A DNA stretch of 7,597 nt, from the NCBI GenBank assembly GCA_045653945.1, contig JAZOML010000034.1, positions 1 through 7,597 of the forward strand, in the 5' to 3' direction. The stretch is from SIG673 sp045653945 (GTDB lineage: Bacteria > Bacillota > Clostridia > Oscillospirales > CAG-272). A model generated the notes under the pieces. That model saw only the letters and a list, made by a program, of their open reading frames with translations. It ran no database searches and was not told the origin of the DNA. Position 1 is the stretch's first letter. Every line of letters starts with the position of its first letter. This document shows, piece by piece, positions 1-6,478 of this stretch. The position numbers were made by a program, and so were the translations under genes.

Positions 1-1146
1 CTTGTCGCTACCGTTCTTCTGAACGTAGGTGTTAACGCTAATCTTATAAGTGTTTTTTGCTGTATCCAGCTTACTTTTAAGAGTGTATGCGTTATTTTCA
101 ACTACACATGTACCGATACGCATCTCCATCTGACCTACACCAACAGCGGCACCGTTAAGAGAGGTTGTTCCGTCGAAGGTGTTAAGGTATGCAATGTTCT
201 GTGTAATCTTTGCGTTGTAAACGTCGCCGTCATCCGGAGTATCGTCGTAGATGTAGCAATCAAAGCTTGCATTCCACAAAATAGGAGCAGTGTAGTTCTG
301 GAAGTTAATACCGTAAAGAACAGGACCTACTCTGTAGTTGGTACCGTCGGCGGTATTGTAAGATACCTGAGTTGCTACCGCTTTAGAAAAGTCAGCATAA
401 GATTTATCGTTTGCACCATTATTTGCATCGAAAACAGCTGCAAACTGACCGTCTACCCAAACGTAGCAAAGGTTACCGTCGGTTGCGGATACGTCATAAA
501 GTACCTCAATTTCAACCGGAACACCGGGAGTGATGTCGGCAATCTTTTTACCGAGAGCGTTATTTAAACCATTAGGTACATAAAGCTCATACTTTCTTTC
601 AGCACCCGTACCGCTTATGCTGATACGAACGCTATCGAAGGGACGGCTTTGACCAACCCACATCTGAGGACCGAAGCCTGCAATACCTACAACATCGGAC
701 TCCGCCATAGACGGGTCAAGAGTTAACGTGGTCTTGTAAGCGAAATCGTGTCCGCCGATATTGTTCTGCCACTGCTGCTTATAAGAACTTCCTGCCATAG
801 GCAGACCACTTCCCGTCAGATATGCAAAGCAATATCTGGAGGTTTCGTGAGCGGTAATATTAACCACTCCGTTCGATGCGGTTGCACCGTTCCAAGCTCT
901 GTATGAGTTGTTCTTGGAAGCGTATGAAGGCTTCATAGATATCGAAGCTGATGAAAGTGCCAAGGACCAATACTTGGCATCAGGTTTAAAGAAGGAGGCC
1001 GCAAGCTCTCCTACTTCGTTTGCCGCCTTTGCGCTATCGGGAATTATATGATCATTGGAGCTGGCAGCAAAAACAGCCATCGGCAATACTCCTGCGATCA
1101 TTAAAACCGTAAGCACAAGAGCGAGGACTCTTTTGAGATTTTTCAT
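1..1146 (-). CDS. Secreted surface protein with signal peptide and lectin-like beta domains (3' end outside window)
   Basis: An open frame runs from an ATG at 1146 to the window edge without a stop, giving the first 382 residues. The start is set by AAGGAG at 1161-1156, nine bases upstream. Residues 1-27 form a Sec signal peptide (basic MKNLKR, hydrophobic core, VFA then A/S for signal peptidase I), so the protein is exported. The mature part is rich in Thr, Ser, Asn, Gly and aromatics and poor in Cys. Residues about 85-260 alternate strands and turns with stretches such as VRISISG, KYELYVPNG and CYVWVDGQFAAVFD, which resemble a concanavalin/LamG-type jelly roll. A second similar unit may begin near residue 315 (NTFDGTTSLNG). 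The fold is inferred from pattern only; no catalytic motif is recognised. Dockerin, S-layer or anchor modules, if present, would be in the missing C-terminus. It is transcribed divergently from the HD-domain gene. Confidence 0.8.
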   Translation of the reverse strand, partial: MKNLKRVLALVLTVLMIAGVLPMAVFAASSNDHIIPDSAKAANEVGELAASFFKPDAKYWSLALSSASISMKPSYASKNNSYRAWNGATASNGVVNITAHETSRYCFAYLTGSGLPMAGSSYKQQWQNNIGGHDFAYKTTLTLDPSMAESDVVGIAGFGPQMWVGQSRPFDSVRISISGTGAERKYELYVPNGLNNALGKKIADITPGVPVEIEVLYDVSATDGNLCYVWVDGQFAAVFDANNGANDKSYADFSKAVATQVSYNTADGTNYRVGPVLYGINFQNYTAPILWNASFDCYIYDDTPDDGDVYNAKITQNIAYLNTFDGTTSLNGAAVGVGQMEMRIGTCVVENNAYTLKSKLDTAKNTYKISVNTYVQKNGSDK

Positions 1147-1182
1147 AATCTCTTTCTCCTTTTCAAGACAGATTGTTTTTAT

Positions 1183-1219
1183 CGTTGAACTTATATTTAT
1201 ATAATTAGTCAACCGTTGA
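1183..1219. promoter_or_regulatory. Possible operator: repeated GTTGA half-sites at the start of the leader
   Basis: TCAACCGTTGA at 1209-1219 is an inverted repeat of two 5-base arms around one base. It lies across the predicted transcription start of the minus-strand promoter. A further copy, CGTTGAAC, occurs at 1183-1190. A palindrome in this place is typical of a repressor site, but arms this short can arise by chance in AT-rich DNA, and no regulator can be named. Confidence 0.25.
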
Positions 1220-1223
1220 GCCA

Positions 1224-1252
1224 ATTTTAACATAATTTATATATTTTGTCAA
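1224..1252 (-). promoter_or_regulatory. Sigma-A promoter for the secreted-protein gene
   Basis: Read on the minus strand, a consensus -35 TTGACA (1252-1247) is followed after 17 bases by TAAAAT (1229-1224), with TG one base before the -10 (extended -10). Transcription should start near 1217, leaving a leader of about 70 bases before the ATG at 1146. The near-consensus form suggests strong expression unless it is repressed. Confidence 0.75.
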
Positions 1253-1371
1253 GAAAATTTCAGTCTTTTTTCCTTATAATATTAAAAATAAGCGTTATGC
1301 ACAAAACGGAGCTTAGATTTTTAGGAAAACAGCGAATACTTTTTAACAAAAAGTTTACATCAACCTTTCCC

Positions 1372-1400
1372 TTGACTTGATACGAAAAATATGTTAAAAT
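1372..1400 (+). promoter_or_regulatory. Sigma-A promoter for the HD-domain gene and dusB
   Basis: TTGACT (1372-1377), a 17-base spacer and TAAAAT (1395-1400) with an extended -10 TG at 1392-1393. The predicted start near 1407 gives a leader of about 27 bases, with AAGGA at 1421-1425 placed eight bases before the ATG at 1434. An AT-rich inverted repeat (ACTTTTT, AAC, AAAAAGT; 1338-1354) lies upstream of the -35. The rest of 1253-1370 shows no gene or further clear signal. Confidence 0.75.
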
Positions 1401-1433
1401 AATTAAGAAAATAATTGAAAAAGGAATTTTAAT

Positions 1434-2093
1434 ATGTTAACATTTGATGAAATAAAAAACAACGAGGATATACGCACATATATTATTAAAGCGGACGAGT
1501 CCCTCAGAGCGCTCGGCTTTACAGAGCACAGCTTTGCGCACGTTGGAAAGGTAGCCCATACCGCCGCTCAAATTCTCACCACGCTTGGCTATTCTGAGCG
1601 TGATATTGAGCTTGCCAAAATTGCAGGATATATGCACGATATAGGCAACCTTGTAAACCGCACCGAGCATTCACAAAGCGGCGCTATAATGGCGTTTCGT
1701 ATCTTATATAATATGGATATGTCTGCCGACGAGCTTGCAACCGTAGTTTCCGCAATTGGAAATCACGATGAGGGTACAGGTGTTGCAGTAAATGCGGTAG
1801 CCGCTGCACTTATTCTTGCGGACAAGTCCGACGTTCGCCGTTCAAGAGTGCGCAACACCGACTTCTCTACCTTTGATATACACGACCGCGTCAATTATTC
1901 GGTTGAAAACGCCGAGCTTTCAATCAACGAAGAAAAGACGGAAATCGTTTTAAAGCTCAAAATCGACACCAAAATAAGTGCAGTTATGGAGTACTTTGAG
2001 ATATTCCTCGGACGTATGAAAATGTGTAAAAACGCCGCAAAAAAGCTTGGACTTAAATTTAAGCTCACAGTCAATGAGCAGGGACTACTCTAA
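1434..2093 (+). CDS. HD-domain phosphohydrolase (219 aa)
   Basis: This is a small soluble protein of the HD superfamily, metal-dependent phosphohydrolases that usually act on nucleotides or cyclic dinucleotides. The metal-binding residues can be followed in order: His36, the His68-Asp69 doublet in MHDIGN, His79, His111 and Asp130 in LADKSD. His79 (EHSQSGA) and the NHDEGTG stretch (110-116) sit where HD-GYP phosphodiesterases have extra ligands and their HHExxDGxGYP signature, so the protein may be a degenerate relative of that group; this is inference. Residues 155-215 form a tail without a recognised motif. There are no membrane segments. The start has AAGGA eight bases upstream and a strong promoter. 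Its stop codon shares one base with the start of dusB, so the two are co-transcribed and probably translationally coupled. The substrate cannot be read from the sequence. Confidence 0.85.
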   Translation: MLTFDEIKNNEDIRTYIIKADESLRALGFTEHSFAHVGKVAHTAAQILTTLGYSERDIELAKIAGYMHDIGNLVNRTEHSQSGAIMAFRILYNMDMSADELATVVSAIGNHDEGTGVAVNAVAAALILADKSDVRRSRVRNTDFSTFDIHDRVNYSVENAELSINEEKTEIVLKLKIDTKISAVMEYFEIFLGRMKMCKNAAKKLGLKFKLTVNEQGLL

Positions 2094-3058
2094 TGTTTAA
2101 AATAGGTAACGTAACAGTTCCCGACGGAGCAATTTTAGCGCCTATGGCGGGTATTACAGACAAGACGTATCGCAAAATATGTAAAAATTTCGGTTGCGCA
2201 CTGACGGTCAGCGAAATGATAAGTGCAAAAGGAGTTTACTACGGCGACAAGAAAACCGTTATGCTTGCCGACTCGAGCGAGTGTGAAACGCTGTACTCCT
2301 TACAAATCTTCGGCAGCGAACCCGAAATTATGGCAATTGCGGCTCAAAAATTACTTGAAATCAATCCCGAAATCAACGTTTTCGATATAAATATGGGTTG
2401 TCCGATGCCAAAGATAACAAACAACGGAGAGGGCTCAGCTCTTATGAAAAATCCCGAGCTTGCAGGCAAGGTCGTAAGAGCAGTGGTTGACGCTACGAGG
2501 GTACCCGTCAGTGTAAAAATGCGTATTGGCTGGGACAAAAACAGTATCAACGCTACCTATTTCGCGCAGGTACTTGAGGCAAACGGTGCAAGTGCAATTT
2601 GCGTTCATGGGCGCACACGTGAGCAGCTTTATGCTCCGCCCGTTTTTTACAACGTCATACGCGAGGTAAAAAATGCGGTAAAAATTCCCGTTATAGCAAA
2701 CGGCGGCGTTTATTCAAGCGAGGACGCAATCAGACTTCTCGACCAAACAGGGTGCGAGGCGGTAGCAATCGGACAGGGTGCTATGGGTAATCCATTTATA
2801 TTTGAGGAGTGCCTCGCGGCATTCAGAAATCAGCCTTACGTCGCACCCGTAAGTGAAGAAATTCTAAAAATCGCCTCTGAACACGTCGAGCTTTTATGCA
2901 AGGATAAGGGTGATTATATTGGTGTGCGAGAGGCAAGAAAGCACCTCGGCTGGTATATAAAAGGTATGCCCGGAGCTACTGAGGCAAGAAGAAAAATCAA
3001 TGCTTCCGAGAGTATGGACGAGCTGCTTTGCATACTCAACACACTAAAAAACGTCTAA
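2093..3058 (+). CDS. dusB: tRNA-dihydrouridine synthase, DusB type
   Basis: It reduces selected uridines in tRNA to dihydrouridine with FMN and NADPH, in the cytoplasm. The 321-residue length is normal. The N-terminal TIM barrel carries the FMN motif APMAGITD (16-23), the catalytic cysteine Cys103 in INMGCP, Lys142 in SVKMRIG, His172 in CVHGRTR, and the phosphate-binding ANGGV (202-206) and AIGQGAMGNP (225-234). The C-terminal quarter, with the conserved KHLGWYIKG and ARRKI stretches, is the helical tRNA-binding domain. Two small departures from the usual form are Gln228, where many family members have Arg, and APPVFYNVI after the REQLY motif, where SGxADW is common. The ATG at 2093 overlaps the upstream stop by one base (TAATG), with AGGGA at 2080-2084 as ribosome binding site. 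The modified tRNA position cannot be deduced. The DusB subfamily call rests on overall resemblance. Confidence 0.93.
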   Translation: MFKIGNVTVPDGAILAPMAGITDKTYRKICKNFGCALTVSEMISAKGVYYGDKKTVMLADSSECETLYSLQIFGSEPEIMAIAAQKLLEINPEINVFDINMGCPMPKITNNGEGSALMKNPELAGKVVRAVVDATRVPVSVKMRIGWDKNSINATYFAQVLEANGASAICVHGRTREQLYAPPVFYNVIREVKNAVKIPVIANGGVYSSEDAIRLLDQTGCEAVAIGQGAMGNPFIFEECLAAFRNQPYVAPVSEEILKIASEHVELLCKDKGDYIGVREARKHLGWYIKGMPGATEARRKINASESMDELLCILNTLKNV

Positions 3059-3107
3059 AACTTTGTAAAACAAATATTATCAAGTTGAAAATAATTGTGT
3101 TTTGTGC

Positions 3108-3136
3108 TTGATTTTTATATGTATTTATGTTACAAT
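3108..3136 (+). promoter_or_regulatory. Sigma-A promoter for the lipoprotein gene
   Basis: TTGATT (3108-3113), a 17-base spacer and TACAAT (3131-3136), with TG at 3128-3129 forming an extended -10. The start would lie near 3143, about 34 bases before the ATG. This position also rules out translation from the in-frame TTG at 3102, which would lie upstream of the transcript. Confidence 0.7.
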
Positions 3137-3163
3137 TCCAATGTTATATTATTTACACCCACA

Positions 3164-3169
3164 AAGGAG
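3164..3169 (+). promoter_or_regulatory. Ribosome binding site fixing the lipoprotein start at 3177
   Basis: AAGGAG lies seven bases before ATG 3177. The open frame extends upstream to a TTG at 3102, but that codon has no such site. Starting at 3177 places the KKK and the hydrophobic core of a lipoprotein signal directly at the N-terminus, as expected. Confidence 0.85.
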
Positions 3170-3176
3170 TTACAAA

Positions 3177-5063
3177 ATGAAAAAGAAGATTTTAGCTCTT
3201 CTGCTCGCAATTTTAGCGGTTGTGCCGCTCCTCGTTGCTTGTGGAACAAGCTACTACCAGTATGATACCTACAAGGATTTTATCAAGCTCGGAAATCCTG
3301 CCGAAATTTCAGTTATGGAGGCAGATATTGAAAACGGAATTCTCCGCAAATATTACGATTATTTTCAAGATGAAATAACTGCCAAAACTCTTACTCCCGC
3401 CGAAGTAACGAGCGGAGAGGTAAAGTACGGCGATACTGTTCAAATCGACTACACAGGCTACAAGGTAGGCGAAACAACTCCCTTCAGCGGCGGCACAGCA
3501 ACCGATTACAAGCTTGAAATCGGCTCGGGTACGTTCATTGAAGGCTTTGAAAGCGGACTTATCGGACACGTTGTCGGCGAAAAGGTTCGTATCTATCTCA
3601 CTTTCCCAAAAAATTACAGCAGTGCAGACCTTGCAGACAAGAGAGTTTACTTTGACGTTACCATTGATAAGATAACTCAAAGATACAATTACCCCGAAAT
3701 GACCGATGCTAAAATCAAGGAGCAATCGGGCGGCGAATTCGAAACAGTTGACGCTTTCAAAAAGGATGCACGCGAAACTGTAACGAAAAACCTTATTTGG
3801 GCTAAATACTATGATTCGTGTTCCGTTCAAGATTGGCCCGACCTTGAGTTTGACGACTACTATTACAACGCTCTTAATCAACACAAGCAGACTGCCGCTA
3901 TGTACAGTATGACTCTTGACAGCTATGCTGCCGCTATGGGCTACACCAACGCAGACAACCTCCGTGTACAGGTTGCACAGCAGGCAAGACAGCAGTGTAA
4001 GCAGGATGTTATGGTTCTCGCTTACGTCGAGGCTAACAACCTTCTCCTTGACGATGCTGCACTTGAAACAAAAATGAGAGAAAAATTCGACGATGCAGTT
4101 GCACAGGGATATGAGGGCGACTTTGACGATTACGTTGATGACGTTGATGAAAGCGCACTCAGAATTGCAGTTTACACCGATATTATGATGGACCATATGC
4201 TCCCCAAGGCAAAGACCGTAAACAACCTCGGCAAAAACGGCTTCTACACCGTTAAGGAAAACAACGTTTCCAAGATTTACTATTATATCAACGGCGAAAA
4301 GCAAACAGGTTGGATCGAGCTTGACCTCGAAGAAGACGGCACTCCCGAGCTTTACTATCTCAATACTGACGAAAATCATCTTGGTATCGCTTTCCACAAC
4401 GTAACAGTAAGCATCACCGCAAAGGATAGCCAAGATAAGAAATATCACAAGTTCGGCGAATACGGACGCTTCCTCGGATATGCAAACAACGAGCTTATCT
4501 TTGACGGAAACGGCTACCTCTATATTAAAGACGATACCTATGTAACCGGTAAGCAGGAGCTTGACCTTACAGGTGAAATCGAGGGTAACGAAACCTATAT
4601 TTTCGGTACAAACGGATATAGATACGACAGCGTTTACTTCAACCTCAGTGGTAAGAACACGAGCGGTGTTGCACTTCTTGAAAACTTCGGCGACGTTGAC
4701 TTTGGCAAGCACGCAGGTAAGTACTACGACTTCGGCGCAAACGGTATTTACGATCCCGAAAAGAACGGTTACGCAGGCGGCAAGGACGGCGCAATCTTTG
4801 GCGACAAGTACTATAAGGACGGCGTTCTTATGACCGATACTACCTACACCAAGGACGGTGCAACCTACTACTTCCAGGGTGAAAAGGGCGAAATGGTTAA
4901 GAATAAGCTTATAACTATCAACGAGCATACTCACTACTTCGGCGACGACGGTAAGATGGTTAAGGCTGAGTCCGCAGACTCCCCCGTTGAAAAGACTATC
5001 GACGAGGTAACCTACCTCATCGACAATAACGGTTACGCAACCGTAAAGCCTGCTGCGAACTGA
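3177..5063 (+). CDS. Lipoprotein foldase: trigger-factor-like FKBP and chaperone domains with cell-wall-binding-like repeats
   Basis: A 628-residue exported protein. Residues 1-22 are a lipoprotein signal with lipobox LVAC; Cys22 would be lipidated on the outer face of the membrane. Residues about 81-166 are an FKBP prolyl isomerase of the trigger-factor kind: IDYTG, FSGGTATDY, IGSGTFIEGFE, LTFPKNYSS and YFDVTID follow that family closely, with Tyr92, Phe103, Phe120-Ile121 and Phe143 in pocket positions. Residues about 170-347 are helical and resemble the trigger-factor C-terminal chaperone domain (YAAAMGY, then LRVQVAQQARQQCKQDVMVLAYVEANNL). The ribosome-binding N-domain is absent, as expected outside the cell. 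From about 355 to the end come glycine/aromatic repeats (YYYINGEKQTGW, ATYYFQGEKGEMV, HTHYFGDDGKMV) like the choline/cell-wall-binding repeats. The gene has its own promoter and terminator. The likely role is folding exported proteins at the membrane-wall interface; client and wall ligand are unknown. Confidence 0.88.
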   Translation: MKKKILALLLAILAVVPLLVACGTSYYQYDTYKDFIKLGNPAEISVMEADIENGILRKYYDYFQDEITAKTLTPAEVTSGEVKYGDTVQIDYTGYKVGETTPFSGGTATDYKLEIGSGTFIEGFESGLIGHVVGEKVRIYLTFPKNYSSADLADKRVYFDVTIDKITQRYNYPEMTDAKIKEQSGGEFETVDAFKKDARETVTKNLIWAKYYDSCSVQDWPDLEFDDYYYNALNQHKQTAAMYSMTLDSYAAAMGYTNADNLRVQVAQQARQQCKQDVMVLAYVEANNLLLDDAALETKMREKFDDAVAQGYEGDFDDYVDDVDESALRIAVYTDIMMDHMLPKAKTVNNLGKNGFYTVKENNVSKIYYYINGEKQTGWIELDLEEDGTPELYYLNTDENHLGIAFHNVTVSITAKDSQDKKYHKFGEYGRFLGYANNELIFDGNGYLYIKDDTYVTGKQELDLTGEIEGNETYIFGTNGYRYDSVYFNLSGKNTSGVALLENFGDVDFGKHAGKYYDFGANGIYDPEKNGYAGGKDGAIFGDKYYKDGVLMTDTTYTKDGATYYFQGEKGEMVKNKLITINEHTHYFGDDGKMVKAESADSPVEKTIDEVTYLIDNNGYATVKPAAN

Positions 5064-5083
5064 GAGCAGTAATTAAAAACTCA

Positions 5084-5111
5084 AAAGGGGCAGCTAATAA
5101 GCTGTCCCTTT
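5084..5111 (+). terminator. Rho-independent terminator after the lipoprotein gene
   Basis: AAAGGGGCAGC (5084-5094) pairs with GCTGTCCCTTT (5101-5111) as an 11-base-pair stem with one G-U pair and a TAATAA loop. It starts 20 bases after the stop codon. The following T tract (TTTGTATTT) is interrupted, so some read-through into trxA is possible. Confidence 0.75.
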
Positions 5112-5130
5112 GTATTTCCAAGAATATTAT

Positions 5131-5158
5131 TTGGTATTTTGTTTTAAAATAATAATAT
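5131..5158 (+). promoter_or_regulatory. Weak candidate promoter for trxA-trxB
   Basis: The AT-rich gap holds TTGGTA (5131-5136) with TAATAT 16 bases later (5153-5158), and an overlapping TAAAAT (5145-5150) that lacks a good -35. The first choice would start the transcript inside the trxA ribosome binding region (AAGGTAGGA, 5161-5169), which makes it doubtful. The exact promoter is unresolved; read-through from upstream is an alternative. Confidence 0.25.
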
Positions 5159-5177
5159 GAAAGGTAGGATTTAATTT

Positions 5178-5486
5178 ATGGCAGTTTTAAAAGTAACTAT
5201 TAACAATTTTGACGAGGTTAAGGCAAGTGATAAAACTGTGCTTATAGATTTTTATGCGGATTGGTGCGGCCCTTGCCGTATGGTTTCGCCCATAGTCGAT
5301 GCAATAGCCAAAGAACACCCCGAATACCTTATTTGCAAGGTAAACGTTGACGAGGAGGGCGAGCTCGCTCAGGCATTTGGTGTAATGAGTATTCCCACGC
5401 TTGTTGTTATGAAGGGCGGCAAGATAGTAAATAAAGCAATGGGCGCTATGCCTAAATCAAATATCCTTGAGCTTTTAAACGTTTGA
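5178..5486 (+). CDS. trxA: Thioredoxin
   Basis: A 102-residue cytoplasmic dithiol-disulfide oxidoreductase that reduces protein disulfides and supplies electrons to enzymes such as ribonucleotide reductase and peroxide-removing enzymes. The classical active site WCGPC is at 29-33, preceded by the buried Asp24 in LIDFYADWC. The cis-proline is Pro73 in SIPT, and the MKGGK turn follows, as in standard thioredoxins. There is no signal peptide, so it acts in the cytoplasm. One extra cysteine, Cys53, lies outside the active site. The ATG is preceded by AAGGTAGGA. The stop codon is one base before the trxB start, so both proteins come from one transcript and TrxB is the expected reductant. Confidence 0.96.
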   Translation: MAVLKVTINNFDEVKASDKTVLIDFYADWCGPCRMVSPIVDAIAKEHPEYLICKVNVDEEGELAQAFGVMSIPTLVVMKGGKIVNKAMGAMPKSNILELLNV

Positions 5487-5487
5487 T

Positions 5488-6417
5488 ATGAGCAGAATTT
5501 ATGACACCCTCATAATCGGCGGTGGGCCTGCCGGCTATACTGCGGCTTTGTATGCGAGTCGCGCAGGACTTGATACCGCAGTGATAGAAAAAATGGGCGC
5601 AGGCGGTCAAATGATGCTCACCGATATAATTGACAACTATCCCGGATTTGACAGCGGAATAGAGGGCTTTGAGCTTTCTATGAAGATGCAGGCAGGTGCG
5701 GAGCGTTTTGGCGCAAAGTCAATCTACGGTAACGTAAATGACGTTGATTTTAGCGGTAAAATTAAACGTATAATGACCGATGACGGCGAATATCTTTCAC
5801 GCACTGTTATTATAGCTACAGGTGCAAACCCAAAAGAGCTAGGTCTTTCGGGCGAAAACGACCTTATCGGTAAGGGTGTACATTACTGCGCACACTGCGA
5901 CGGTAGATTTTACAAGGGCAAGACAGTTGCAGTTGTAGGCGGTGGCAATTCCGCAGTTTCCGATGCGCTTTATCTTTCACACCTTGCAAAAGAGGTTATC
6001 CTTATCCATAGGCGTAATACCCTGCGTGCCACCAAGATTTATCACGAGCCGCTACTAAAAAAGGAAAACGTGAATTTTGTTTGGGATAGTCAGGTAACCC
6101 GCCTTAACTCAGGTGATAGCTTTATGGGGATTACCGTACAAAATTTAAAAACGGGTGCTACTGCCGATATTTCTTGCGACGGCTTATTTATAAGCATTGG
6201 AAGGAAGCCTGCTACGGATTTTCTTTTAAATAAGCTTGACCTTGATAGCTATGGATACATTATCGCAGATGAAACAACAAGAACAAACGTCGACGGTGTT
6301 TTCGCGGCTGGCGACGTGCGTACAAAAGCTTTGCGTCAGGTAGTAACAGCAGCATCGGACGGCGCAGTAGCAGCGCATTTTGCAGAGGAATACCTCGTAA
6401 ATAACAGCAATATTTAA
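5488..6417 (+). CDS. trxB: Thioredoxin reductase (NADPH, FAD)
   Basis: A 309-residue flavoprotein, the normal length for the low-molecular-weight bacterial enzyme, which passes electrons from NADPH through FAD to thioredoxin. The FAD-binding GGGPAGYTAALYASRAG is at 11-27, the redox-active CAHC at 134-137 followed by DG, and the pyridine-nucleotide site GGGNSA at 151-156. HRR (174-176) and Arg180 match the residues that bind the NADPH 2'-phosphate, which argues for NADPH rather than ferredoxin as donor. The C-terminal FAD motif AAGDVRTKALRQV is intact. Variations: His between the redox cysteines where Thr or Val is usual, and Ser-Asp after GGGNSAV where Glu-Glu or Glu-Glu-like pairs are common. 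No clear ribosome binding site precedes the ATG, which lies one base after the trxA stop, so translation is probably coupled. Confidence 0.95.
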   Translation: MSRIYDTLIIGGGPAGYTAALYASRAGLDTAVIEKMGAGGQMMLTDIIDNYPGFDSGIEGFELSMKMQAGAERFGAKSIYGNVNDVDFSGKIKRIMTDDGEYLSRTVIIATGANPKELGLSGENDLIGKGVHYCAHCDGRFYKGKTVAVVGGGNSAVSDALYLSHLAKEVILIHRRNTLRATKIYHEPLLKKENVNFVWDSQVTRLNSGDSFMGITVQNLKTGATADISCDGLFISIGRKPATDFLLNKLDLDSYGYIIADETTRTNVDGVFAAGDVRTKALRQVVTAASDGAVAAHFAEEYLVNNSNI

Positions 6418-6435
6418 CCTATAATTAATTATAAT

Positions 6436-6470
6436 AAACAAAAAACTCACATTTTGTGAGTTTTTTGTTT
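6436..6470. terminator. Bidirectional terminator between trxB and clpX
   Basis: A perfect 16-base-pair inverted repeat (6436-6451 with 6455-6470) with a three-base loop. The core ACTCACA/TGTGAGT is flanked by six A on the left and six T on the right, so each strand presents a hairpin followed by a U tract. It lies 18 bases after the trxB stop and 8 bases after the clpX stop, and should end both convergent transcripts. Confidence 0.92.
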
Positions 6471-6478
6471 TATTTAAT

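Noticed and set aside
1338..1354. Short palindrome ACTTTTT-AAC-AAAAAGT upstream of the HD promoter
   Set aside because: Seven A/T-dominated pairs are expected by chance in this AT-rich gap; no flanking T tract or known operator pattern supports a function.
3079..3117. Inverted repeat ATCAAG/CTTGAT followed by TTTTTAT as a terminator for dusB
   Set aside because: The stem is only six pairs, AT-rich, with a 22-base loop, and its right arm overlaps the -35 of the lipoprotein promoter. It is too weak to call; dusB may read through.
3102..3176. TTG at 3102 as an upstream start adding 25 residues to the lipoprotein
   Set aside because: It overlaps the -35 region and lies before the predicted transcript start, lacks a ribosome binding site, and would bury the lipoprotein signal behind an unrelated hydrophobic stretch.
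4561..4833. A 90-codon plus-strand frame inside the lipoprotein gene
   Set aside because: It is an out-of-frame shadow with Thr/Ser-rich translation and no ribosome binding site.
3309..4934. A 541-codon open frame on the minus strand
   Set aside because: It lies wholly opposite the lipoprotein gene in the same codon register. Its translation is a Val/Cys/Leu-rich string without motifs, and no ribosome binding site was identified for it. It is explained by the absence of TTA, CTA and TCA codons in the sense gene.
6226..6450. A 74-codon minus-strand frame opposite the trxB end
   Set aside because: It begins within the terminator hairpin, is Cys/Tyr-rich without motifs, and lies opposite a well-conserved gene.
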